Source: CAZNKU01 sp045541135 (GTDB lineage: Bacteria; Bacillota; Clostridia; Monoglobales; Firm-18). Taken from it: a stretch of DNA of 64,000 nt. A model generated the notes under the pieces. That model was not told where the DNA came from and ran no database searches. It saw only the letters and a list, made by a program, of their open reading frames with translations. The position numbers were made by a program, and so were the translations under genes. The stretch lies in contig JAZQIO010000028.1 in NCBI GenBank assembly GCA_045541135.1, forward strand, positions 1 through 64,000, in the 5' to 3' direction. This document shows positions 1 through 6,953 of the stretch, piece by piece (position 1 is the stretch's first letter; each line of letters opens with the position of its first letter).

Positions 1-6
1 AATCAT

Positions 7-75
7 AACTACCGGCTAAGCCGGTAGTTTGCTCTGCGGCTATAAGCCGCTGTTACTGGCTGGACTGAAAGTCCA
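7..75. repeat. Three tandem short-loop hairpins
   Basis: Three perfect hairpins, each with a three-base loop, lie head to tail: arms 7-16/20-29 (10 bp, loop TAA), 36-41/45-50 (6 bp, loop ATA) and 61-66/70-75 (6 bp, loop GAA). A fourth lies at 112-117/120-125. The first resembles the element's left-end hairpin in length and loop. They are probably right-end DNA hairpins of the IS200-type element, or remnants of several such ends. Confidence 0.6.
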
Positions 76-128
76 CCGAATAATCTGCCAACCGCAAGCG
101 TACTCTTAGCTACCGCTAAAGCGGTTGG

Positions 129-608
129 CTATTTTTTGCTTGCATTAACTGGCTCACCTGTAAACGGGTCAACCAACTCTTTTATACTCATTTGTTCGTA
201 TGCTAAATCTTCCTGTAATTGATTCCGTATATATTCTTCTATTGCCTTTTTGTCCTTCCCCACAGTATCTGCATAATATCCTCTACACCAAAACTCTCGG
301 TTACCGTATCGGTATTTTAGATTTGCATGTTTATCAAAAATCATCAAACTGCTCTTTCCTTTTAAATATCCCATAAAGCTTGATACACTTATCTTCGGCG
401 GTATTGAAACCAGTAAATGTATGTGGTCAGGACAGGCTTCTGCTTCTATAATTTCTACACCTTTCCATTCGCATAGTTTTCTTATTATTTGACCTATGTC
501 GGCTTTTATCTTTCCATAAATTATTTGCCTCCTATACTTTGGTGCAAAAACTATGTGATATTTGCAATTCCATGCTGTATGTGCTATACTACTTTTGTCG
601 ATTTTCAT
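129..608 (-). CDS. tnpA: IS200-like transposase TnpA (HUH Y1 family)
   Basis: This is a full-length (159 aa) Y1-type transposase that would cut and rejoin single-stranded DNA at hairpin ends. The HUH metal-binding pair is at His62 and His64 (DHIHLLV), and the likely nucleophile is Tyr126 in the helix EEYIRNQ, with Gln130 four residues later. The conserved YHIVFAPKYRR start is at residues 17-27. The ATG at 608 is preceded by GGAGG on the minus strand (plus-strand 614-618). That site is part of a hairpin with 662-669, which would hide it in transcripts entering from outside. No frame damage is visible, so the gene may be active. A decayed relative lies at 8764-9233 in the opposite orientation. 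Confidence 0.95.
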   Translation of the reverse strand: MKIDKSSIAHTAWNCKYHIVFAPKYRRQIIYGKIKADIGQIIRKLCEWKGVEIIEAEACPDHIHLLVSIPPKISVSSFMGYLKGKSSLMIFDKHANLKYRYGNREFWCRGYYADTVGKDKKAIEEYIRNQLQEDLAYEQMSIKELVDPFTGEPVNASKK

Positions 609-613
609 ATTGA

Positions 614-669
614 CCTCCTATGTCTTTAATGCTTGTGGTTGGCAGACCTCTTGCATTATACCATAGGAG
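614..669 (-). promoter_or_regulatory. tnpA leader: -10 box and hairpin that hides the ribosome binding site
   Basis: On the minus strand an 8-bp arm at 669-662 pairs with 622-615, which includes the tnpA GGAGG site. A TATAAT-like -10 box lies between the arms at 660-655. A transcript starting from this -10 would lack the first arm and leave the site free. A transcript entering from outside would carry both arms and mask it. No good -35 is seen. The same layout occurs in the second copy. Confidence 0.55.
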
Positions 670-745
670 CTTATTTTTTTACTCATCGGCAAAAGCCTCT
701 TTGGAACCACACGCTTAGCGTGTGGTTTTCATTATACAATAATTT

Positions 746-785
746 TGAGGAGTTTCAAAAAAACTGAAACTCCTCAATAATTTTT
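746..785 (+). terminator. Intrinsic terminator or strong hairpin beside the IS
   Basis: An 11-bp perfect stem (746-756 with 766-776) with a 9-nt A-rich loop is followed by an A/T stretch containing TTTTT. It would insulate the tRNA promoter from upstream transcription. Confidence 0.55.
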
Positions 786-796
786 CAAAAAAAGTA

Positions 797-825
797 TTGA
801 CAATATATGAGTTTTGTGGTAAAAT
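797..825 (+). promoter_or_regulatory. Sigma-A promoter of the tRNA-Ser genes
   Basis: A consensus TTGACA at 797-802 and TAAAAT at 820-825 are separated by 17 bp and end 15 bp before the first tRNA base. Confidence 0.75.
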
Positions 826-840
826 AATTTTCGTTGACAC

Positions 841-930
841 GGAGAGGTGTCTGAGTGGTTTAAAGAGCTGGTCTTGAAAACCAGTGACGGTTTGCGCCGT
901 CCGGGGGTTCGAATCCGCCCCTCTCCTCCA
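841..930 (+). tRNA. tRNA-Ser(UGA), with unusual T stem and discriminator
   Basis: The 7-bp acceptor stem pairs GGAGAGG (841-847) with CCTCTCC (920-926). The anticodon loop carries TGA in CTTGAAA, the long variable arm (GACGG/CCGTC) is typical of serine tRNAs, and CCA is encoded at 928-930. Two features are odd. The discriminator base is T (927) where bacterial serine tRNAs usually have G. One T-stem position opposes G905 with G917. The gene is the first of a tandem tRNA-Ser pair. Confidence 0.93.
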
Positions 931-990
931 TAAAACTTCGAGTATTATACTTGGAGTTTTTAATTTAATATATTATTTTAGCTACGGTTT

Positions 991-1081
991 GGAGAAGTAC
1001 TCAAGAGGCCGAAGAGGCGCCCCTGCTAAGGGTGTAGGTCGGGAAACCGGCGCGAGAGTTCAAATCTCTCCTTCTCCGCCA
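991..1081 (+). tRNA. tRNA-Ser(GCU)
   Basis: The acceptor stem GGAGAAG/CTTCTCC is perfect, the discriminator is G, and CCA is encoded. The anticodon GCT is at 1025-1027 in a regular 7-nt loop closed by a 5-bp stem (1018-1022/1030-1034), and a long class II variable arm follows. It is probably cotranscribed with tRNA-Ser(UGA) 60 bp upstream and ends at the terminator at 1083-1114. Confidence 0.97.
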
Positions 1082-1082
1082 G

Positions 1083-1114
1083 AAAAAACGACTTGTTTTG
1101 ACAAGTCGTTTTTT
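1083..1114 (+). terminator. Intrinsic terminator after the tRNA-Ser pair
   Basis: A 13-bp perfect stem (1083-1095 with 1102-1114) has a 6-nt loop and a descending run of six T. The A run in the other arm makes it potentially bidirectional. Confidence 0.9.
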
Positions 1115-1236
1115 CAGTTATATTTGCCTTACGGCAAGTGATATTGCTACGCAGTTTTATTTGTCTTATGCCAAGTGGCATTGTGCTTCGCACAGATTAA
1201 AGGCAAATATAATATAACTGCAAACGAAGTTTGCAA
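1115..1236. repeat. Nested palindromic repeat cluster (MITE- or REP-like)
   Basis: The segment is made of nested inverted repeats. CAGTTATATTTGCC near 1115 has its complement near 1201-1220 (GGCAAATATAATATAACTG), and internal small palindromes lie around GCC..GGC and GTGC..GCAC motifs. A perfect palindrome TGCAAAC-GA-AGTTTGCA lies at about 1219-1236. It has no coding potential and sits directly between the tRNA terminator and the next promoter. It resembles intergenic palindromic elements of Clostridia, but its copy number cannot be judged from one window. Confidence 0.6.
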
Positions 1237-1275
1237 TAACACTTTTACAGAGTAAAAATATCACTCCAACTTTTA

Positions 1276-1303
1276 TTGACTGTATGAGGTAAAGTATTAT
1301 AAT
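1276..1303 (+). promoter_or_regulatory. Promoter of the TetM-like GTPase gene
   Basis: TTGACT (1276-1281) and TATAAT (1298-1303) are separated by 16 bp. They lie about 60 bp upstream of the start codon. Confidence 0.7.
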
Positions 1304-1366
1304 ATATGAAGTGTCATTTTCATAGCAAAAGCACAAGCAAGGTGAATGGCAGGAAGGAAGATTTTT

Positions 1367-3268
1367 ATGAAAAATACCCTTGGTGTTCTGGCTCATGTTG
1401 ATGCAGGCAAAACAACTCTTGCGGAACGTATTTTGTTCCACAGTAATACCATACGAACATTTGGACGAGTTGATAATGGTGATACACATATGGATTACAG
1501 TGATATAGAACGTGAAAGAGGTATAACAGTTTTTTCCGATGCAGCAAGAATTGAAATAGGGGATAATGTTATAACTTTAATTGATACTCCGGGCCATGCC
1601 GATTTTTTGGCAGAGACAGAGCGTGCAATAGCTGTAATGGACTATGCTTTACTTGTTATAAGTGCAACTGACGGTGTACAGAGTCACACTTTAACTCTTT
1701 GGAATTTACTTCGTTTTTACAAGGTGCCTACTTTTATTTTTATAAATAAAACTGATGTTGTTACTGCGGATATAAATATGACTTTCGAAGATATTCAAAA
1801 GCAATTATCATTAGATATTATTGATTTTACTGTTGATTTTTCTGAAAAGATTGCAGAAAAAAGTGAATTACTTTTGAATGAATATATTGAAAAAAACAAA
1901 GTTGAAAATTTTGAAGAAATAAAACGATTAGTTAAAGAATGTGAGGTTTTTCCGTGTTTTAAAGGCTCTGCTTTAAAAGATGAGAACACACAGTTTCTTT
2001 TAAATTCAATTTGTAACCTTATGACGGATAACGAATATAACGGTATTTTATCTGCAGTTTGCTATAAGGTTAAAAGAGTTGGTGTTTCAAGATATTGTTA
2101 TCTTAAAATTAATTCGGGTAGTATTAAAACAAAGGATGTTGTAAATACCTCCGGTGGTTATAAGAAAGTTAATGAAATCTATTTTCCAAAATGTGGTAAG
2201 TTTACACCGGCAAGTGCAGCGGAATCAGGTGAAATTTGCGTGGTTACAGGTCTTGATGATATTAAAGCAGGGGAAGTAATCGGCGAGAATTTTAAGAAAA
2301 TTAACATTCAAACAACACCTGTTTTTATTGCAAAAGTTATGTGTAATGAAAAAATATCTTCACGTGAAATTTACGAAAAAATGAAACTTTTAGAGGATGA
2401 AGAAAATACTTTGGCAGTTAAGTTTTCCGAAAAACTTAATGAAATTAACATATGTTTTATGGGAAAAATAACGCTTCAGGTTATAGAGTATGAATTCATG
2501 AGGCGTTTTGGGATTAAAATATCATTTGGTAATCCGGGAATAATATTTAAAGAAACAATTTCTGATTCCGTAGTAGGTTACGGTCATTTTGAACCTCTCA
2601 GACATTATGCTGAAGTACACATCAAAATTAATCCTTTACCTCGTGGAAGTGGTATATCATTTAAAAGTGAATGCAGTACGGATGTATTAAAGAAAGATGT
2701 CCAGAATCTTATTAAAACACACGTTTTTGAAAAAGAACATAAGGGTGTGTTAACAGGTTCTGCGCTTACTGACGTTGAGTATGTATTAGTAAACGGCAGA
2801 ACTCATGAAAAGCATACAGAGGGCGGAGATTTAAGGGAAGCTACATACAGAGCCATACGACAGGGCATTATGAATGCTAAGAATATATTACTTGAACCGT
2901 ATTTCTTTTTTTCGGTTAAAAGTGATTTGGCATTGTCTGGTAGAATTATGACTGACATAAAAAAGATTGGCGGAGATTTTAATGAACCTGTGATAGACGG
3001 AAGTGTAGCTATTACATCAGGAAGAGCACCTGTTAGATTTTTGACTGAATATGCCGAGGAACTTGTAACAATAAGTGGAGGTAAAGCGCATATGATGTTA
3101 AAGTTTGACGGTTATGAACCTTGCGTTAATCAGACTGAAATAATTGAAGAATTTTCATATGAGCCTGAACACGATGTTGAAAATACCCCCGATTCTGTTT
3201 TCTGTGCCAAAGGAGCCGGATACAATGTAAAGTGGTATGATGTTGAGAATTATATTCATTGTAAATGA
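1367..3268 (+). CDS. TetM/TetO-like ribosomal-protection GTPase (EF-G paralog)
   Basis: This 633-aa translational GTPase has the same length and domain order as TetM/TetO proteins. It shows G1 AHVDAGKTT (residues 9-17), DTPGH (74-78), NKTD (128-131) and, in domain IV, a PLPRGSG segment. The ATG at 1367 is chosen because AGGAAGGAAG (1351-1360) lies just before it; an ATG at 1346 would lack a site. The C-terminus ends in an SVFCAKGAG..VKW segment rather than the acquired TetM ending, as recalled for chromosomal Clostridia paralogs. Base use matches its neighbours, so a native translation or ribosome-rescue factor is more likely than an acquired resistance gene. Drug resistance cannot be claimed from sequence. 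Confidence 0.85.
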   Translation: MKNTLGVLAHVDAGKTTLAERILFHSNTIRTFGRVDNGDTHMDYSDIERERGITVFSDAARIEIGDNVITLIDTPGHADFLAETERAIAVMDYALLVISATDGVQSHTLTLWNLLRFYKVPTFIFINKTDVVTADINMTFEDIQKQLSLDIIDFTVDFSEKIAEKSELLLNEYIEKNKVENFEEIKRLVKECEVFPCFKGSALKDENTQFLLNSICNLMTDNEYNGILSAVCYKVKRVGVSRYCYLKINSGSIKTKDVVNTSGGYKKVNEIYFPKCGKFTPASAAESGEICVVTGLDDIKAGEVIGENFKKINIQTTPVFIAKVMCNEKISSREIYEKMKLLEDEENTLAVKFSEKLNEINICFMGKITLQVIEYEFMRRFGIKISFGNPGIIFKETISDSVVGYGHFEPLRHYAEVHIKINPLPRGSGISFKSECSTDVLKKDVQNLIKTHVFEKEHKGVLTGSALTDVEYVLVNGRTHEKHTEGGDLREATYRAIRQGIMNAKNILLEPYFFFSVKSDLALSGRIMTDIKKIGGDFNEPVIDGSVAITSGRAPVRFLTEYAEELVTISGGKAHMMLKFDGYEPCVNQTEIIEEFSYEPEHDVENTPDSVFCAKGAGYNVKWYDVENYIHCK

Positions 3269-3310
3269 TTTAATTGCACAAATAAAATTCTGATCTATTA
3301 TAAATAATGT

Positions 3311-3342
3311 AAACCCCTTGTTCGATTTGAACAAGGGGTTTT
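3311..3342. terminator. Bidirectional intrinsic terminator between convergent genes
   Basis: A 13-bp stem (3311-3323 with 3329-3341) has a 5-nt loop with A on one flank and T on the other. It lies between the + strand GTPase gene and the end of the minus-strand oxidoreductase operon. Confidence 0.85.
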
Positions 3343-3425
3343 GTATACTAATTATCTATGGCCAATAATTACTAAACCAATTTTGTTAGTTTGGAGCAAG
3401 TTACCGTTTTAAAGGGTGTGATTGA

Positions 3426-4490
3426 CTAAATATTTGTTTTAACAGTATTGCCTGTTTCTGCAGATTCGAAACATGCTTCCATAACCTTAATAACACGTAG
3501 TGCTTCTTCTGGTTTGATTTTAAGTTCTTCTTTTCCTTCAATTGCATCTATAAGTTGTCTGTAAACAGGGTTTAAGTTATCTTCAACATCTGTTGGTTCT
3601 TCAAGTATTATAGTTTCTACAGTTGATGGATCACGCGGTGCCATAGTTTTTGAGGGTCCTGCTTTTGTTTTTTTGATATCAACACCCCATTTGTCTTCGC
3701 GTTCAAGACATTTTACAATCTTTCCGCTACAATCCCAACCGTCAATTTGTAATGTTCCTTCTGTACCGAGTACATACCAACGTGGATGGCTTATAAAGTT
3801 GTTTGTAGATACTTCTATATGAGCAACAACGCTGTTGTCAAATTCCATTGTAAGACGGAAGTTGTCATCAACTTCCGGATACTGAATACTGAACATTTTG
3901 CAGTATATATTAACAACTTTATTATCATAGAACATATACATCATCTGGTCAATAAGATGTACGCCCCAGTCAAGCATCATACCACCGCCTAATGCTTTTG
4001 TCTGTCTCCAGCCTGCAGGCATACCTCTTGAACCTTCAACACGGGATTCAAATACATAGGGTTTACCTATTACGCCGGATTCTACCTGACGTCTCATTAG
4101 TACAAAGTCTTTATTTACGCGTCTGTTCTGATCAACGGTAAATTTGCCTTTGCTTGTTTTTGCAACTTCAATCATTTCTTCAAGGTCTTTTGAGTGAATT
4201 GTTGCAGGTTTTTCACAAATTACATTTTTATCCGCTTTTAATGCTTTTATTACAAGTTCTTTGTGAGTATCATTTGTTGTAGATACTAAAACAATATCAA
4301 TTTCAGGGTCGTTTATTAATTCGTCAGCAGATGAATATGATACTAAACCTACACTTTTTGCATACTCGCCACGTTCCGGGTTTGTATCGTAAACACCCTT
4401 CACATCAATTTTCTCAAATTTTTTGCACTGGTTAAAGTGGTGCCCTGCCATACCACCAAAACCGATAATTCCCATTTTGTATACTTTCAT
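3426..4490 (-). CDS. Gfo/Idh/MocA-family sugar oxidoreductase
   Basis: This 354-aa NAD(P)-dependent dehydrogenase has a Rossmann fold (IIGFGGMAG, about 8-16), the EKP motif at 93-95 that holds the cofactor and catalytic Lys, and DWGVH with His178 as the likely catalytic partner. It is the last gene of a minus-strand operon. The ATG at 4490 shares one base with the stop of the upstream isomerase gene (TAATG), implying coupled translation; a GTG at 4502 is a less likely start. Pairing with a TIM-barrel isomerase resembles the YcjS/YcjR type of 3-keto-sugar chemistry and inositol pathways, in which the oxidoreductase makes or reduces a keto-sugar. The substrate is unknown. Confidence 0.88.
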   Translation of the reverse strand: MKVYKMGIIGFGGMAGHHFNQCKKFEKIDVKGVYDTNPERGEYAKSVGLVSYSSADELINDPEIDIVLVSTTNDTHKELVIKALKADKNVICEKPATIHSKDLEEMIEVAKTSKGKFTVDQNRRVNKDFVLMRRQVESGVIGKPYVFESRVEGSRGMPAGWRQTKALGGGMMLDWGVHLIDQMMYMFYDNKVVNIYCKMFSIQYPEVDDNFRLTMEFDNSVVAHIEVSTNNFISHPRWYVLGTEGTLQIDGWDCSGKIVKCLEREDKWGVDIKKTKAGPSKTMAPRDPSTVETIILEEPTDVEDNLNPVYRQLIDAIEGKEELKIKPEEALRVIKVMEACFESAETGNTVKTNI

Positions 4491-5455
4491 TACGCCCACC
4501 ACATTTCTCCAGCATTTTCATATATTAAAACTTCCTTTAAGAAAGCAACTGCTTTTTCAAGACCTTCTGTTGGTGACATCAAGCCGTCTTCGTGCTCGAT
4601 ACTTATTGCACCATCGTAGCCTGTCATTTTTAGTGTGCTTATAACATCGTTCCAAAATTCCTTGCCGTGACCGTAGCCCACTGTTCTGAATACCCATGAA
4701 CGCTCTGCAATTCTGTCAAGTGATTTGGTATCTAATACACCGTTTACGGCACAGTTAATAGGATCAATTTTTGTATCTTTTGCATGGAAGTGGTAGATAG
4801 CACCTTTCAATGCCTTTATTGCAGCACAAATATCAATATTTTGCCATATAAGATGACTTGGATCAAAGTTTGCACCAATTATATCTCCAACAGCTTCACG
4901 TAGTCTAAGCAAAGTTTCAGGGTTATAAACAACAAAACCGGGATGAAGCTCAAAAGCGATTTTTGTAATATTGTGTTCCTTAGCAAAAACTGCCATGGCT
5001 TTCCAGTATGGAATTACTTTTTCATTCCATTGCCATTCCAAAACTTCTGCAAAGTCAGTAGGCCATGCACAAGTTACCCAGTTTGGATTTTTAGATTCAT
5101 CACAATCACCGGGACATCCGGAAAATCCTATAATGGTGTCAACGCCTAATAGTTCCGCTGTAAGAATTGCGTTTTTAAATTCATTGTGGAATTTATCTGC
5201 AATTTCCTTGTTTGGATGTAGGGGGTTACCGTGACAACTTATAGCTGAAATTTCAAGATGATTTTCTTTAAGTATATTTTTTATTTTTTCAACATTTTCA
5301 GGGTGACCTATCAGTTCACACGGCTTTATATGTGCATCACCCGGATAACCACCTGCACCAAGCTCAACACAGTTTACACCTAAAGATGAAAGATATTTCA
5401 TTGCTTCTTCAAATGGCATTGAAGCCACTGCGGGATTCATAACTCCTAATTTCAT
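4490..5455 (-). CDS. Sugar phosphate isomerase/epimerase, AP-endonuclease-2-type TIM barrel
   Basis: This 321-aa protein has a xylose-isomerase-like TIM barrel. The expected divalent metal ligands are present in order: Glu169 (IAFELHP), Asp198 (NFDPSH), His224 (YHFHAKD) and Glu287 (SIEHED). These enzymes isomerise or epimerise sugars or keto-sugars through a metal-bound enediolate, and some cleave C-glycosides. The start has AAGGAG seven bases upstream. It lies between the LacI-type regulator and the Gfo/Idh gene (14-bp and -1-bp spacing), so the three form one operon. A DUF6379-type beta subunit expected of C-glycoside deglycosidases is not seen nearby, which favours an epimerase or isomerase role. 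Confidence 0.87.
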   Translation of the reverse strand: MKLGVMNPAVASMPFEEAMKYLSSLGVNCVELGAGGYPGDAHIKPCELIGHPENVEKIKNILKENHLEISAISCHGNPLHPNKEIADKFHNEFKNAILTAELLGVDTIIGFSGCPGDCDESKNPNWVTCAWPTDFAEVLEWQWNEKVIPYWKAMAVFAKEHNITKIAFELHPGFVVYNPETLLRLREAVGDIIGANFDPSHLIWQNIDICAAIKALKGAIYHFHAKDTKIDPINCAVNGVLDTKSLDRIAERSWVFRTVGYGHGKEFWNDVISTLKMTGYDGAISIEHEDGLMSPTEGLEKAVAFLKEVLIYENAGEMWWA

Positions 5456-5468
5456 TTTTTGTTCTCCT

Positions 5469-6458
5469 TTATAAATTATTTGTTGTTTTTCTAATTACTA
5501 ATTCGTGTTTTAAAATACAGTTTTCACATTTGATGTCATTAATTCGATTAAGTAACATATTAAATGCTTTTTTGCCCATTTCCTTGTGTGGTTGAGAAAC
5601 AGTAGTTATTGCAGGATTGAATATATAGGAAATATCTGTGTTGTCAAACCCTATTACCATAATGTCTTCCGGAATATTTAATCCTTTTTCCTGTAAAGCA
5701 ACAATAGCAGCAGCAGCCATTTTATCTGAAATTGCAAATATTGCATCTACATTTATACTGTCTTTAAAATATTCTGTCATCAATTTGTGTGTGTTTCGAA
5801 AACCAAAGTTACTGTAAACCACATTATTTTCGTCGTATTTTATGTTGTTTTCTTTCAAAGCTTCTTTATAACCTTCAATACGTTCCCTTGCACTGATAAT
5901 ATTTGGATCATCCACACCGACAAATAAAATGTTTTTTTTACCGATTTTTATAAGATGATTAACAGCATCCTTAGCAGCTTGCTTGTTATTTATCGTAACA
6001 TATGGTGTCTTATAAGGGTCCGCATATTCAGAGCATTGAATTACGGGAAAGGAGGAAGACAACTCCGACATTTGTTGTTGGTTTAAAGTACTGTTTATAA
6101 CAATCATACCGTCAACAAATTTGTTTTTTAAATAGTTTAAATATCTTTCTTCGGTTTTAGGATCATCATTTGTTACACAAATCATAATGCTGTAACCGTG
6201 CTTTTTAGCCTCGTTATCAATACTGTTAACTATTTTTGCACAAAAAGAATTAACCACTGAGGTAAGCATAACAAGTATTATGTTTGTTTTTTTGCAACGT
6301 AAGTGTTTTCCAAACAAATTTTGCTGATATCCGGTTTCCTCAACAGCTTTTAAAACCTTGTTTCTCGTATCTTCGGAAACTTTGCCAGGCTCATTTAAAA
6401 CACGTGAAATTGTTGCAACCGACACACCTGCATGTTTTGCAACATCTTTTATCGTCAA
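5469..6458 (-). CDS. LacI-family transcriptional regulator
   Basis: This 329-aa regulator starts at TTG 6458, because GAGGGGTGA lies five to six bases upstream and the protein then begins LTIKDVAKHAGVS; the longer reading from 6473 would bury that site. Residues 2-24 form the LacI helix-turn-helix with the ISRVLN hinge, and residues 60-325 form a periplasmic-binding-protein-like sensor that would bind a sugar. It is the first gene of the operon with the TIM-barrel isomerase and Gfo/Idh genes and should control them. A palindromic operator overlaps its own promoter (6479-6492), so autoregulation is likely. Confidence 0.92.
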   Translation of the reverse strand: MTIKDVAKHAGVSVATISRVLNEPGKVSEDTRNKVLKAVEETGYQQNLFGKHLRCKKTNIILVMLTSVVNSFCAKIVNSIDNEAKKHGYSIMICVTNDDPKTEERYLNYLKNKFVDGMIVINSTLNQQQMSELSSSFPVIQCSEYADPYKTPYVTINNKQAAKDAVNHLIKIGKKNILFVGVDDPNIISARERIEGYKEALKENNIKYDENNVVYSNFGFRNTHKLMTEYFKDSINVDAIFAISDKMAAAAIVALQEKGLNIPEDIMVIGFDNTDISYIFNPAITTVSQPHKEMGKKAFNMLLNRINDIKCENCILKHELVIRKTTNNL

Positions 6459-6478
6459 TGTATCACCCCTCAATTATT

Positions 6479-6492
6479 TGTAATCGTTTACA
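6479..6492. promoter_or_regulatory. LacI-type operator at the transcription start
   Basis: TGTAATCGTTTACA is a 14-bp palindrome with one mismatched pair and a central CG, the usual LacI-family layout. It lies immediately downstream of the -10 box, where binding would block initiation. It also differs from the catabolite (cre) consensus at one position, so CcpA binding is an alternative. Confidence 0.7.
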
Positions 6493-6497
6493 TTATA

Positions 6498-6526
6498 ATT
6501 TTACATTAATTATTTTTACTTGTCAA
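6498..6526 (-). promoter_or_regulatory. Promoter of the lacI-isomerase-oxidoreductase operon
   Basis: On the minus strand TTGACA (6526-6521) and TAAAAT (6503-6498) are separated by 17 bp. The inferred start site falls in the operator. Confidence 0.75.
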
Positions 6527-6582
6527 TATATTTAAATATTTTTTGAAAAATGTGTAATAATATATACAAAGGAGTGATAGAG

Positions 6583-6759
6583 ATGCAACACTATAAAGAT
6601 CTTAATGATTTGCTTGAAAAATGTCCAAATGCTTATAAATATTATTCGTCATTGTCTTATGATGTACAGGAGATGTTAAATGATGAAAAACCTAATATAT
6701 ATAGTGAAAATGATTTGATTTCATATATAAATAATTATATAGGTATAGGTGATAATTAA
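6583..6759 (+). CDS. Small conserved-type acidic protein, function unknown
   Basis: This is a 58-aa protein. The ATG at 6583 is chosen because AAAGGAGTGA (6568-6577) lies eight bases upstream; the ATG at 6550 has no site. The sequence is acidic and hydrophilic with a Y-S-S-L-S-Y-D-V-Q-E core and no signal or membrane segment. It resembles many unannotated 50-60-aa proteins of gut Clostridia as I recall them, but no function is known to me. The gene stands alone, divergent from the LacI-type regulator, and ends within a strong terminator. Confidence 0.7.
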   Translation: MQHYKDLNDLLEKCPNAYKYYSSLSYDVQEMLNDEKPNIYSENDLISYINNYIGIGDN

Positions 6760-6790
6760 AGCAACTGACTCTTGTCAGTTGCTTTTTTTT
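6758..6790 (+). terminator. Intrinsic terminator
   Basis: A 12-bp stem (6758-6769 with 6774-6785) has a tetraloop followed by a run of eight T. It overlaps the stop codon of the small gene. Confidence 0.9.
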
Positions 6791-6887
6791 ATGCTATAAT
6801 ACTTTTTGATTATACGATGATAGGAACGATTTTATTTTACATATTGCTAATTCGATACGTCATATTCTTGGCGAAAGGGTAAAGAAT

Positions 6888-6953
6888 ATGAACATGTGCG
6901 CATCATACGACGGATGCTGTGAAGAAATACAAACGATGGAGGAATCAATATGA
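6888..6953 (+). CDS. Possible 21-aa leader peptide upstream of the M20 gene
   Basis: A short frame from ATG 6888 to TGA 6953 encodes 21 residues with three Cys (CASYDGCCEE). Its stop overlaps the start of the M20 amidohydrolase gene as ATGA, and AAAGGG lies a few bases upstream. The overlap suggests translational coupling or attenuation, but a frame this short can occur by chance. Confidence 0.3.
   Translation: MNMCASYDGCCEEIQTMEESI

Larger units (their letters stand above)
1..730 (-). mobile_element. IS200/IS605-family insertion sequence, copy 1 (intact tnpA)
   Basis: The element has one tnpA gene on the minus strand and no companion tnpB. Its left end lies at the right: a perfect 10-bp hairpin with a 3-nt loop at 705-727, 97 bp upstream of tnpA. 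Several short-loop hairpins lie beyond the 3' end of tnpA (7-29, 36-50, 61-75, 112-125), and one of these is presumably the right-end recognition hairpin. As is normal for single-strand transposing IS200 elements, there are no terminal inverted repeats. The exact boundaries are inferred, and the right end could extend past the start of the window. Confidence 0.75.

Noticed and set aside
884..1141. 85-codon open frame over the tRNA-Ser pair
   Set aside because: It runs through two clear tRNA genes and a terminator and has no ribosome site; it is a chance frame.
841..1236. Integrative element attachment site at the tRNA-Ser genes
   Set aside because: No integrase gene and no direct repeat of a tRNA 3' end were found in the window.
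1346..1366. Upstream start for the TetM-like gene
   Set aside because: The AGGAAGGAAG site lies between this ATG and ATG 1367, so the later start is favoured.
1367..3268. Calling the GTPase a tetracycline resistance determinant
   Set aside because: Native base use and an atypical C-terminus; sequence alone does not support a resistance phenotype.
4490..5455. C-glycoside deglycosidase alpha subunit
   Set aside because: The TIM barrel fits, but no matching small beta subunit gene is nearby; a general isomerase/epimerase call is safer.
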